From: Hyphomicrobiales bacterium
Lineage (GTDB): Bacteria; Pseudomonadota; Alphaproteobacteria; Rhizobiales; JAJFHB01
Direction: 5' to 3'
Assembly: GCA_021775615.1 (NCBI GenBank)
Contig: JAJFHL010000177.1
Coordinates: 1 to 35,734, forward strand
DNA length: 35,734 bases
Shown here in pieces: positions 25,932 to 34,902 of the stretch. The first letter of the stretch is position 1. Each line of letters begins with the position of its first letter. The notes beneath the pieces were generated by a model. It did no database searches. It saw only the letters and a program-made list of their open reading frames with translations, and was not told where the DNA came from. Both the position numbers and the translations under genes were made by a program.

Positions 25932-26792
25932 TCATGCCGCGGCGCAATAGTCGTCGAGACTGGCGGTGCGGCGGCCGTCCCGGGCCCAGATGATCGGGAA
26001 ATGGTTCTCGTCGATGGTGTTGTCGCCAAGGCGCCGGTAGCGGCTGTAGATCGGCCCGGTGGCGTGGCCGAATTTCTCCGGCACATATTCCACATCCGAC
26101 GACATGGCATGCAGCACCAGCGAACGGCGCGGGTTGGTGCCCTTGTTGGGGCCCGAACCATGCCAGGTCCAGCCATGATGGATCGAGCCGCCGCCCTTGG
26201 GCACGGCGACGTGGACGATGTCCGGTTCGACACCCTCGCGCTCCGCCGCGTTGAGCATCGGGCGGCGGTAGTCTTCGGGACCATGAAACTCGCCCTCGGG
26301 CAGCGAGTGCTGCCATTTGTGCGAGCCCCGGACAAGTTCCATCGCGCCGGCCTCTGGAGCGACGTCGTCCATCGACATCCACAGGCTGCACAGGTGCCCG
26401 GGCTTGAACCAGTGCAGATAGGCGTTGTCCTGATGGAACCCCAAAGAGCGCGCGCCGACGGGCTTCCACAGCACATTGTCGATCATCACCCGTGTGCCCG
26501 GCCAGTCCATGCATTCGGCGATGGCGCGGCCATATTCCGGCCGGCACAGGATCCGCGCCAGGGTGCGGTCGGCCTTCCAGCCGTTGCAGATCTGGCGGGT
26601 GAGGGAGGGATCGGATGTGCCCTCCTGCCAGTTCACTTCGTCGGGAAGAACTCCGGTTTCGAACTCGCCGCGGAACAGGCACTCGTAACGCGCCCTGAGC
26701 GCCTCCACGTCCTCGTCGCCCAGAACATTCTCGACGATGAGCAATCCGTCATCGCGAAACTGATCGATCTGGCTTGCGGTGAGTTCAAACAT
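25932..26792 (-). CDS. Phytanoyl-CoA dioxygenase (PhyH) family Fe/2-oxoglutarate oxygenase
   Basis: This 286-aa enzyme has the PhyH iron ligands His120-x-Asp122 (GFHQDNAY) and the distal His in HHGWTWHGSG (His211), followed by Arg222/223, which should bind the 2-oxoglutarate carboxylate. DDGLLIVENVL and SLWMSMDDVAPEAGAMELVRGSHKW are family segments. It should hydroxylate a substrate while turning 2-oxoglutarate and O2 into succinate and CO2. It lies between two glutamine-synthetase-like genes and the PAS sensor, with gaps under 30 nt, so its substrate is probably the amine handled by this operon or its gamma-glutamyl derivative. Lipid substrates as in human PhyH are unlikely in this setting. 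Confidence 0.88.
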   Translation of the reverse strand: MFELTASQIDQFRDDGLLIVENVLGDEDVEALRARYECLFRGEFETGVLPDEVNWQEGTSDPSLTRQICNGWKADRTLARILCRPEYGRAIAECMDWPGTRVMIDNVLWKPVGARSLGFHQDNAYLHWFKPGHLCSLWMSMDDVAPEAGAMELVRGSHKWQHSLPEGEFHGPEDYRRPMLNAAEREGVEPDIVHVAVPKGGGSIHHGWTWHGSGPNKGTNPRRSLVLHAMSSDVEYVPEKFGHATGPIYSRYRRLGDNTIDENHFPIIWARDGRRTASLDDYCAAA

Positions 26793-26818
26793 TGTCCTGA
26801 TATCTCCTCAAGCGGTTG

Positions 26819-28285
26819 TTACGGCAAACAATCCAGATACATCTTCACGTCCCAGTCCGAGACCTCCCAGATGAACTTGTCCCACTCGTCGCGCTTGTAC
26901 CATTCGTAGATCGAGTAGAGGTTCCCTGGCATTGCCGAGCGGATGACCTCGTCGTCGGCGAGCGCATCGAGCGCGCCGGCCAGCGTGTTGGGGATGCGGT
27001 TGACGTCTTCGCCCGCCATCATAAGCTCGGCGATGTTCTTTTCCTGCGGCTCGCCTGGATCGATCTTGTTCTTGATGCCGTCGTCGAAGGCTTTGTAGAG
27101 CGTCGCCTGCATCAGATAGGGGTTCACCATTGAATCGACGGCGCGGAACTCGAAGCGGTCGGGGCTTGAGACGCGCACTGCGCAGGACCGATTCTGCAGG
27201 CCCCAGCTCGCTCCCACCGGCGCCCACATGCCGAGATCGTTGAGCCGGCGATAGGAATTGACCGTCGACGATCCGATTGCGGTGAGCGCATTGAGATGGG
27301 TGAGCATGCCGCCCAGCGCATAACGGCCGACATCGGCCGGCAGCCAGAGTTCCTCAGGGTTGCGGAACTCGTTGGTGCCGCCTTTAGAATAGGTGAACAC
27401 CTCGTCCATGCCGGGCAGGGGATCGCCGACAAGGTCCTGAACCTTGCCTTCGCCGCCGCTCCACACCGAAATGTTGTGATGGCAGCCATTCGCCGGCATG
27501 CCCATATAGGGCTTCGACATGAAGACCGCGATGAGCCCGAACTCGCGCGCCACCTGGGCGCAGATCTGCCGGTAGGTGGTGAGCCGGTCCGACGTGCGCA
27601 TGGCGTTGTCGTAGGTGTAGTTGAGCTCCACCTGTCCCGGCGCGTCCTCGTGGTCGCCCTGGATGATGTCGATGCCCATGGCAATCGAATAGTCATAGGC
27701 CCGAAGCCAGACATCCGAGAGCTGTTCGAACTGGTCGATGTGATAGGCGTAGGGCTTGGTGGTGCCGAGATAGGGCTCGTTGCCTTCGCCCGGTTTCAGC
27801 CACAACATCTCCGGCTCGCAGCCGACCCGCATATGCATGCCGTTGTGGTCGGCGGCGAATTGCTCCTCGACACGCCGCAGGTTGCCGCGGGTGTCCGAGT
27901 CGAGATACTCCTCGGCATGCTCGGGGTCCTCGCGGCTCCAGAACACCGTGCAGAACACCCGCCCCATGCGCTTGTTCCACGGCAGCTGGCAGAAGGTTTC
28001 TGGGTCGGGCAGAGCCAGAAGCTCCGATGCATTGGGCGGAAAGCCGATCAGGTTGCCGTGCCGGTCGGCGAACACGTTGGCAACGCCGCCGAGCCAGGTC
28101 TGCAGCCCGTCTTCGGCGGTGCTTTCCCAGTGCCGCGCCGGGATCGCCTTGCCCATGATGCGGCCGGTGATCGAGATGTATTGGTAATAGATATAGTCGA
28201 CGCCAAGCTCGTCGATCTTCTTGCGCACTGCCTTGATGGCCTCGGAGCGGCCCTTTTGATTGAGATAGTCCTGAAGATCTGACAC
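26819..28285 (-). CDS. Glutamine synthetase-like gamma-glutamyl-amine ligase 1
   Basis: The 488-aa protein starts at a GTG at 28285 preceded by AAGGGAAA. It keeps the glutamine synthetase metal and substrate residues: Glu157/Glu159 (CEPE), Glu213 and Glu220 (HEDAPGQVELN), His269/His270 (NGCHHNIS), Arg346/347 (NSYRRL), Arg366 (QNRSCAVRV), Glu379 and Arg381 (FEFRAVDSMVNPYL). The adenylylation loop of housekeeping GlnA was not seen. Together with the amine importer this suggests a PuuA, GMAS or IpuC-like ligase that joins glutamate to an amine using ATP, rather than nitrogen assimilation. It lies 45 nt after the second ligase gene and 26 nt before phyH. Confidence 0.88.
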   Translation of the reverse strand: MSDLQDYLNQKGRSEAIKAVRKKIDELGVDYIYYQYISITGRIMGKAIPARHWESTAEDGLQTWLGGVANVFADRHGNLIGFPPNASELLALPDPETFCQLPWNKRMGRVFCTVFWSREDPEHAEEYLDSDTRGNLRRVEEQFAADHNGMHMRVGCEPEMLWLKPGEGNEPYLGTTKPYAYHIDQFEQLSDVWLRAYDYSIAMGIDIIQGDHEDAPGQVELNYTYDNAMRTSDRLTTYRQICAQVAREFGLIAVFMSKPYMGMPANGCHHNISVWSGGEGKVQDLVGDPLPGMDEVFTYSKGGTNEFRNPEELWLPADVGRYALGGMLTHLNALTAIGSSTVNSYRRLNDLGMWAPVGASWGLQNRSCAVRVSSPDRFEFRAVDSMVNPYLMQATLYKAFDDGIKNKIDPGEPQEKNIAELMMAGEDVNRIPNTLAGALDALADDEVIRSAMPGNLYSIYEWYKRDEWDKFIWEVSDWDVKMYLDCLP

Positions 28286-28330
28286 CGATTTCCCTTTCCT
28301 AGAGGTTCTTGTTCTTCGCCGAGGCCGGCC

Positions 28331-29686
28331 TCATATGGCTTCCAGATAGCGTGCCCGCTCAAAGCCGCTCACGTGTTTTCGAAGTGCTGTCTCCTCGTGC
28401 ATCCGGCTCGCCACGAAATGGTCGATGAACTCATCACCGAAGAGCGCCCGGGCTGTTTCACTGGCATTGAGCCGCTCCGCCGCCTCGAAGAGATCATGCG
28501 GCAATGTCGGCACGCCTTCAGGCGTCTCGTCCGGGCCGCCGCCATCCATGGAGGCGGGCAGGGGTGTTTCGTTCTCGATGCCATGGAGGCCGGCGGCAAT
28601 GATCATCGCCAGCGTCAGATAGGGATTGGTGTCGGAAGCCGACAGCCGGTACTCCATACGGGTGACCGGTTCGGGGCCCGGCACCACGCGGACGGCCGAA
28701 GCATAGTTCTGCACCGCCCATGTGGCGGATCGCGGCGCCCAGTTGCCCGGCGTCAGGCGGCGATAGGCATTGACCGTGTGGGCGGGCAGCGCCAGCAGTT
28801 CCGGCGTCAGGGCGGTGACGCCGCCAACAAAGTGGCGGAATGCCGCGCTCATGGTGTTCGGTTCCGCGGCGTCGAAAAACAGATTTCGGCCGCCGCCGTC
28901 GCAGAGCGAAAGATGCAGATGGCCGGACAGTCCCGGCGAGTCGGCGCCGAGCTGCGCCATGAAGGATGCGGTGAGGTCGCGCGTCCGGCAGAACGCCTTG
29001 GTGTAGAGCCGGAAGAGGGCGGCTTCGTCCGCCGCCGCCATCGGCGTCGTTGCCGAAAGCGTCGCCTCCAGGCAGCCGGGGCCAAGCTCCATGCCGAGTG
29101 CCTCGACGCCAATCCCGCCGGCCGTCAGCGCCGCATCAAGGCCGGCAACCAGTTCGCTGTGGATTGCCGCGCTCTGGCCCGACCAGCATTTGTTGTCCGG
29201 CGCAAACAGGTCGAGATTGTCGAAGTTCTTCGCCCGGAGCGTTTCCGGCGTTTCCGCCAGCAAGATGAATTCGAACTCGAAGGCCGCCGTGATCTCGAAG
29301 CCTTTGTCCCGTGCCTTGTCGATCTGGCCACGCAAGAGTTCGCGCGCCGAGGTTTCGCGCGACGGCCCGGCATAGTCGGCCAGCAGCATTGCGGCGTTGG
29401 GCTCGAACGGGTAGGGGCGAGCACTTTGCGGGTCGGCGGCGATCGCCTCGCCGATAAACGGGCCCGGCGCGGTCACCGCGTCGGAGACATCCCATTTGTG
29501 AATGACATTGACGAAGGTCGGGTCGTTGAGGAGATAGCGGCGCGCCTGTTCCATGCGGAAGCGGCGTTCGCGCAGCACGCAGTCGAGATCGAAGATACCG
29601 AGGTGGACGACCTCGACGCCATCGGCCTCAAGCTCAGCCAGCAGCTGCTCGGTCGATTGCCCCCCGGCGCTCGTCCCCTTCGCCAC
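28331..29686 (-). CDS. Glutamine synthetase-like gamma-glutamyl-amine ligase 2
   Basis: The 451-aa protein starts at a GTG at 29686 with GGGAGA upstream. It has FEFEF (Glu137, Glu139), GMELGPGCLEATL (Glu200, Glu207), SGHLHLSL (His256), NAYRRLTPGNWAP (Arg309/310), AVRV (Arg333) and MEYRLSASDTNPYL (Glu345, Arg347). Where ligase 1 and most synthetases have Asn-Arg (NRS), this one has Asn-Tyr (QNYAS, Tyr328), a change near the phosphate-transfer site. It is clearly diverged from ligase 1, so the two are not a recent duplication. They may act on different amines or form a mixed complex. It is the first gene after the sigma-54 promoter and thus leads the operon. Confidence 0.87.
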   Translation of the reverse strand: MAKGTSAGGQSTEQLLAELEADGVEVVHLGIFDLDCVLRERRFRMEQARRYLLNDPTFVNVIHKWDVSDAVTAPGPFIGEAIAADPQSARPYPFEPNAAMLLADYAGPSRETSARELLRGQIDKARDKGFEITAAFEFEFILLAETPETLRAKNFDNLDLFAPDNKCWSGQSAAIHSELVAGLDAALTAGGIGVEALGMELGPGCLEATLSATTPMAAADEAALFRLYTKAFCRTRDLTASFMAQLGADSPGLSGHLHLSLCDGGGRNLFFDAAEPNTMSAAFRHFVGGVTALTPELLALPAHTVNAYRRLTPGNWAPRSATWAVQNYASAVRVVPGPEPVTRMEYRLSASDTNPYLTLAMIIAAGLHGIENETPLPASMDGGGPDETPEGVPTLPHDLFEAAERLNASETARALFGDEFIDHFVASRMHEETALRKHVSGFERARYLEAI

Positions 29687-29746
29687 GCGTGTGGTCTCCC
29701 CGTCTTTACGCCTCGAGCTTGTGCGCGCCCGATTGCGTAACAGTCC

Positions 29747-29761
29747 GCAAGCCCCGTGCCA
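29747..29761 (-). promoter_or_regulatory. Sigma-54 (RpoN) promoter of the ligase-PhyH-sensor operon
   Basis: Read on the minus strand this is TGGCACG-GGGC-TTGC, an exact match to the consensus TGGCACG-N4-TTGC with the required spacing. The start should lie near 29735, leaving a leader of about 48 nt before the GTG of ligase 2. The operon it would control encodes a sigma-54 activator. Confidence 0.82.
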
Positions 29762-29773
29762 AACAACCGAATT

Positions 29774-29895
29774 TCACGTTTCTTTCGTGATTTCAAAGGT
29801 TTGGCGCCGCTTGGTTCACATTTCCGCAAACCGCTCGCGACACCGGGGCGGCTTGACTGCTGCAGATTGTCAGCATTCGATGATATTTTGCAGCA
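29774..29895. promoter_or_regulatory. Inverted repeats in the ligase / glpV-like divergent region
   Basis: The 324-nt divergent gap 29687-30010 contains, besides the sigma-54 promoter, TCACG-N7-CGTGA (29774-29790) and TGCTGCA-N24-TGCAGCA (arms 29858-29864 and 29889-29895). The second is centred about 140 nt upstream of the predicted sigma-54 start, the usual enhancer distance. The first is too close to the promoter for a normal enhancer and may serve another regulator or the rightward genes. No clear sigma-70 promoter for the rightward operon was found. Confidence 0.4.
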
Positions 29896-30010
29896 CTCGT
29901 CAATAGGTTTCCCGTTACGCTGGGCGACCTGTACGCGATCCTTCGACCTCCAATTGCAATCGCTCCGAAAAGCCGCGATACTTGCCGGGTAGTAACCGGG
30001 AGGTACCCCA

Positions 30011-31753
30011 ATGAAAAGCCGAGTACTGGCTGCCGTCGCGGCGGCGGCGATGCTGTCTGTGTCACCCGCCGCATTTGCCGGAATGGATGAAGCAAAGACG
30101 TGGATCGAGGGTGAGTTCCAGCCGTCGACCCTTTCCAAAGACGACCAGATGAAGGAAATGGAGTGGTTCATCAAGGCCGCCGAACCCTTCAAGGGCATGG
30201 AGATCAACGTCCTGTCGGAAACCATCCCGACCCATGAATATGAATCGAAGACGCTGACCAAGGCGTTCGAGGAAATCACCGGCATCAAGGTCAATCACCA
30301 ACTGCTTGGCGAGGGCGAGGTGGTCCAGGCCGTGCAGACGCAGATGCAGACGAAACGCAATCTCTATGATGCCTATATCAACGACTCCGATCTGATCGGC
30401 ACCCATTCGCGCCTGCAGCTCGCGGTCAATCTGACCGACTGGATGGCCGGCGACGGCAAGGACGTCACCAACCCGATGCTCGATGTCGACGACTTCATGG
30501 GCAAGTCGTTCACCACGGGTCCCGACGGCAAGCTCTACCAGCTGCCCGATCAGCAGTTCGCCAATCTCTACTGGTTCCGGCACGACTGGTTCCAGCGCCC
30601 GGAACTCAAGTCCAGGTTCAAGGAGATGTACGGCTATGAACTCGGCGTGCCGGTCAACTGGTCGGCCTATGAGGACATCGCCGAATTCTTCTCCGTCCAC
30701 GTCAAGGAAATCGACGGCGTGCGCGTGTACGGCCATATGGACTATGGCAAGCGGGCGCCCGATCTCGGCTGGCGCATGACCGATGCCTGGCTCTCCATGG
30801 CAGGCGCCGGTTCCAAGGGGCTGCCCAACGGCCGCCCGGTCGACGAATGGGGCATCCGCATGGAAGACGGCTCGTGCAACCCGGCCGGCGCGTCGGTGGC
30901 GCGCGGCGGTGCCGCCAACGGCCCGGCCGCGGTCTATGCCATCCGCAAGTGGGACGAATGGCTGCGCAAGTATGCCCCTCCGGGCGCCGCCAGCTATGAC
31001 TTCTACCAGTCGCTTCCCGCCCTCTCCACGGGCAACGTGGCGCAGCAGATCTTCTGGTATACCGCCTTCACCTCCTCCATGGTTGCGCCCAAGAGCGAAG
31101 GCAACAACACCGTCGACGACGATGGCAACCCGTTGTGGCGCATGGCGCCGTCGCCGCACGGGCCTTATTGGGAAGACGGCCAGAAGCTCGGTTATCAGGA
31201 TGCCGGCTCGTGGACGCTCTTCAAGTCGACGCCGGTCGACCGCCGCAAGGCGGCCTGGCTCTACGCCCAGTTCGTGGTCGCCAAGACGGTGTCGCTCAAG
31301 AAGACCCATGTCGGCCTGACGCCGATCCGCGACAGCGACATCCGTCATGAGTCCTTCACCGAACGCGCGCCGAAGCTTGGCGGGCTGGTCGAGTTCTACC
31401 GCTCGCCCGACCGCGTGCGCTGGTCGCCGACCGGCGTCAACGTGCCGGATTATCCCAAGCTGGCGCAGATCTGGTGGCAGCAGATCGGTGATGTGAACTC
31501 CGGCGCGTTCACGCCGCAGGAAGCCATGGACCGCCTCGCCTCGGAGATGGACCAGACCATGGCCCGCATGCAGTCGGCCGATGAGAAGGCGGGCACCTAT
31601 GGCGGTTGCGGTCCGCGGCTCAATGAGCCGACCGATCCCGCCGAATGGCTCAACAAACCGGGGTCGCCCAAGGCCAAGCTCGACAACGAGAAGCCCCAGG
31701 GCGAGACCATCGACTACAACGAACTGGTCAAGCGGTGGCAGGACGCGGGCTGA
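30011..31753 (+). CDS. glpV: Binding protein of GlpVSTPQU-type ABC importer
   Basis: The 580-aa exported protein has a signal peptide (SRVLAAVAAAAMLSVSPAAFA) and GGGAGG upstream of the ATG. The length, the start MDEAKTWIEGEFQPSTLSKDDQMKEMEWFIKAAEPFKGMEINVLSETIPTHEYESKTL and the following gene order match the large binding proteins of rhizobial glycerol-type importers (GlpV), as I recall the family. In Rhizobium leguminosarum GlpV lies at the operon end with glpD; here it comes first and no glpD or glpK is in the window. Glycerol is therefore a default guess and another polyol or small molecule is possible. It is divergent from the ligase operon across 324 nt. Confidence 0.82.
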   Translation: MKSRVLAAVAAAAMLSVSPAAFAGMDEAKTWIEGEFQPSTLSKDDQMKEMEWFIKAAEPFKGMEINVLSETIPTHEYESKTLTKAFEEITGIKVNHQLLGEGEVVQAVQTQMQTKRNLYDAYINDSDLIGTHSRLQLAVNLTDWMAGDGKDVTNPMLDVDDFMGKSFTTGPDGKLYQLPDQQFANLYWFRHDWFQRPELKSRFKEMYGYELGVPVNWSAYEDIAEFFSVHVKEIDGVRVYGHMDYGKRAPDLGWRMTDAWLSMAGAGSKGLPNGRPVDEWGIRMEDGSCNPAGASVARGGAANGPAAVYAIRKWDEWLRKYAPPGAASYDFYQSLPALSTGNVAQQIFWYTAFTSSMVAPKSEGNNTVDDDGNPLWRMAPSPHGPYWEDGQKLGYQDAGSWTLFKSTPVDRRKAAWLYAQFVVAKTVSLKKTHVGLTPIRDSDIRHESFTERAPKLGGLVEFYRSPDRVRWSPTGVNVPDYPKLAQIWWQQIGDVNSGAFTPQEAMDRLASEMDQTMARMQSADEKAGTYGGCGPRLNEPTDPAEWLNKPGSPKAKLDNEKPQGETIDYNELVKRWQDAG

Positions 31754-31783
31754 CGTCTGCGCGCGCCAAACCGGTCGCAACGG

Positions 31784-31808
31784 CCCGGGTGTGCACGGCG
31801 CACCCGGG
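31784..31808 (+). promoter_or_regulatory. Intercistronic stem-loop between glpV- and glpS-like genes
   Basis: CCCGGGTG (31784-31791) and CACCCGGG (31801-31808) form a perfect 8-bp stem, which inner G-C pairs can extend. There is no T run, so it is best read as an mRNA-stabilising or processing hairpin that raises the relative level of binding-protein message. Confidence 0.6.
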
Positions 31809-31832
31809 AGCGCGCCTTGCCGGAGGAGGACC

Positions 31833-32900
31833 ATGACGCTTGAACTGAGGAACGTCGTCAAGCGGGTCGGCCTGGAGACCCATATTCACGACACCTCTTT
31901 GACTTTGAAGGAAGGCGGCTTCAACATCCTGCTCGGCACCACCTTGTCGGGCAAGACAACGCTGATGCAGCTGATGGCCGGCCTTGAGCGGCCGACGGCA
32001 GGGCAGATCTGGTTCAACGGCGCCGATGTTACCGGCGTTGCGGTGCGCAAGCGTAATGTCGCCATGGTGCACCAGCAGTTTATCAACTATCCCCACCTCT
32101 CGGTTTTCGAGAACATCGCCTCGCCTCTCCGGGTGGCGGGCGTCAGGGGTGGTGAAGTTACCGAGCGGGTGGGCAAGGTGGCGGACCTCCTGAAGCTCAC
32201 CCCCATGCTCACCCGCCGGCCCGGCGAACTTTCCGGCGGGCAGCAGCAGCGCACCGCGCTGGCGCGCGCGTTGGTCAAGGATGCCGGTCTGGTGCTGCTC
32301 GATGAGCCGCTGGCCAATCTCGACTTCAAGCTGCGCGAGGAACTGCGCGACGAACTGCCGAAGCTGTTCGAAGGCCATGGCCGCACGGTGGTCTACGCCA
32401 CCAGCGAGCCGGTCGAGGCCCTGCTGCTTGGCGGACACTGCGCGACACTGCACGAAGGACGGGTAACCCAGTTCGGCGAAACCGCGAAAGTCTACCGCGC
32501 GCCGCAGGATCTGCGTACCGCGCAGGTGTTTTCGGACCCACCGATAAACATCGCCGAGATCATCAAGCGCGGCGGCAAACTGGTGCTCAGCGATGAGGTC
32601 AGCTGGCCCGCCGGCGAACGCGCCGCCGCACTGCCGGACGGAACCTACACTCTGGGGATTCGTCCGCACCATGTCAGCCCCGCAGCCCACGAGCCCGGCG
32701 AGGTTTCTGTCGAGGGGAGGGTTCTGGTCACCGAGCTCTCAGGCTCGGAAAGCGTCATTCACTTCGAACTCGGTGGGCGCACCTGGGTTTCCCAGTCGCA
32801 TGGTATTCACCCCTTCAGGGTCGGCGATGCCGCGCGCTTCGATGTGGCCATGGAGCAATGTCTGTATTTCGGCCAGGACGGGGAGCTTTTCGCGGCATGA
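31833..32900 (+). CDS. glpS: ABC importer ATPase, GlpS-like (degenerate switch His)
   Basis: The 355-aa ATPase is read from the ATG at 31833, with a GGAGGAGGA ribosome site. Walker A is GTTLSGKT (35-42), the Q-loop is MVHQQFINYP, the signature LSGGQQQR (133-140) is canonical, and Walker B is VLLDEPLANLD. The switch region reads VVYATSEPVEALLLG, so Ser191 stands where nearly all ABC ATPases have His. A TOBE-like C-terminal domain follows (GIRPHHVSPA...VTELSGSESVIHFEL). The N-terminus MTLELRNVVKRVG and NVAMVHQQFINYPHLSVFENIASPLR are GlpS hallmarks as I recall them. It should pair with the GlpT-like ATPase downstream. Confidence 0.87.
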   Translation: MTLELRNVVKRVGLETHIHDTSLTLKEGGFNILLGTTLSGKTTLMQLMAGLERPTAGQIWFNGADVTGVAVRKRNVAMVHQQFINYPHLSVFENIASPLRVAGVRGGEVTERVGKVADLLKLTPMLTRRPGELSGGQQQRTALARALVKDAGLVLLDEPLANLDFKLREELRDELPKLFEGHGRTVVYATSEPVEALLLGGHCATLHEGRVTQFGETAKVYRAPQDLRTAQVFSDPPINIAEIIKRGGKLVLSDEVSWPAGERAAALPDGTYTLGIRPHHVSPAAHEPGEVSVEGRVLVTELSGSESVIHFELGGRTWVSQSHGIHPFRVGDAARFDVAMEQCLYFGQDGELFAA

Positions 32901-32944
32901 TCGCCCACCCGATGACCGTCGACCCGATGGGCGCCGCGTACTGA
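32897..32944 (+). other. 15-codon minicistron bridging glpS and glpT
   Basis: An ATG overlaps the glpS stop (ATGA), runs 15 codons (MIAHPMTVDPMGAAY) and stops at TGA, whose last base starts the glpT ATG (TGATG). No good ribosome site precedes glpT, so ribosomes may be handed across by this short frame. Whether it is translated is unknown. Confidence 0.3.
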
Positions 32945-34011
32945 TGTCGCAGATCAGCCTCAAGGATCTCAGGCACAGCTATGTGGCGCAACCCGCCGGC
33001 GATGACGACTGGGCGCTCAAAAGGCTCAACATCGACTGGTCGGACGGCGGCGCCTATGCGTTGCTGGGGCCATCCGGCTGCGGCAAGACCACATTGCTCA
33101 ACATCATTTCAGGACTGCTTGCGCCCACCGAGGGCAGCGTCTGGTTCGGCGACAAGGACGTCACGAACATCGCGCCCGACCTGCGCAACATCGCCCAGGT
33201 GTTTCAGTTCCCGGTCGTGTACGACACCATGAGCCTTTTCGACAATCTGGCCTTTCCGCTGCGCAACAGAGGTGTGCCGGAGCCCCAGGTCGATGCCAAG
33301 GTGCGCGAGATTGCCGAAATGCTGGATCTCACCGGCATGCTGCAGGACCGGGCATCGGGCCTGACCGCTGACGCCAAGCAGAAGATCTCGCTCGGCCGCG
33401 CACTGGTGCGCACGGATGTCAACGTCATCATGTTCGATGAGCCGTTGACGGTCATCGATCCGCATCTGAAATGGATCCTGCGCTCCAAGTTGAAAGAGCT
33501 GCATCAGGCGATCGGCACCACCATGATCTACGTCACTCACGACCAGACCGAGGCGCTCACCTTTGCCGATCAGGTGGTGGTGATGCATGAAGGAACGGTT
33601 GTGCAGACCGGCACGCCCGTCGAGTTGTTCGAGAAACCGCGCCACACTTTCGTCGGCCACTTCATCGGATCGCCGGGCATGAACGTGCTGCCGTGTGCGG
33701 TGGCGAACGGGGTTCCAATGTTTGCCGGAACGCAGGTGCCGACCGATCATCCGGTGGCGGGCGCGGAATCTGCCGCCCGCCTCGAAATCGGTGTCCGGCC
33801 GGAATTTGTCAGCTTTGCCGAGGATGGTATCCCGGTGAACATCGTCAAGGTCGCCGACGCCGGGCGCTACCGCATCGTCGATGCACGCCATGGCGAGACA
33901 GTGATCAGGCTGTTGGTTTCCGATGGCGAGCAAGTACCGTCCGACGGCGCCCGCGTGCGTTTCGATCCGGCCCACACTCAGGTCTATGCCGACGGCTGGA
34001 TGATCACATGA
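32944..34011 (+). CDS. glpT: ABC importer ATPase, GlpT-like (degenerate signature motif)
   Basis: The 355-aa ATPase is read from the ATG at 32944 (MSQISLKDLRHSY). Walker A GPSGCGKTT (42-50), Q-loop VFQFPVVYDTMS, Walker B VIMFDEPLTVID and switch His199 (VTHDQTEA) are all canonical. The ABC signature is not: LSGGQ is replaced by LTADA (140-144, GLTADAKQKISLGRAL). A TOBE-type domain forms the C-terminus (GVRPEFVSFA...VIRLLVSDGEQVPSDGARVRFD). It has the same length as GlpS and follows it after 43 nt. Together they should form a heterodimer with one functional and one degenerate ATP site. Confidence 0.88.
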   Translation: MSQISLKDLRHSYVAQPAGDDDWALKRLNIDWSDGGAYALLGPSGCGKTTLLNIISGLLAPTEGSVWFGDKDVTNIAPDLRNIAQVFQFPVVYDTMSLFDNLAFPLRNRGVPEPQVDAKVREIAEMLDLTGMLQDRASGLTADAKQKISLGRALVRTDVNVIMFDEPLTVIDPHLKWILRSKLKELHQAIGTTMIYVTHDQTEALTFADQVVVMHEGTVVQTGTPVELFEKPRHTFVGHFIGSPGMNVLPCAVANGVPMFAGTQVPTDHPVAGAESAARLEIGVRPEFVSFAEDGIPVNIVKVADAGRYRIVDARHGETVIRLLVSDGEQVPSDGARVRFDPAHTQVYADGWMIT

Positions 34012-34035
34012 AGACTCCGGCATGAGCACTCCGAC

Positions 34036-34901
<866 letters not shown>

Positions 34902-34902
<1 letters not shown>

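Noticed and set aside
25932-26476. The long N-terminal extension of the PAS frame over the PhyH gene
   Set aside because: The extension is out of frame with a complete, motif-bearing PhyH protein; the PAS protein begins at 25903, after the PhyH stop.
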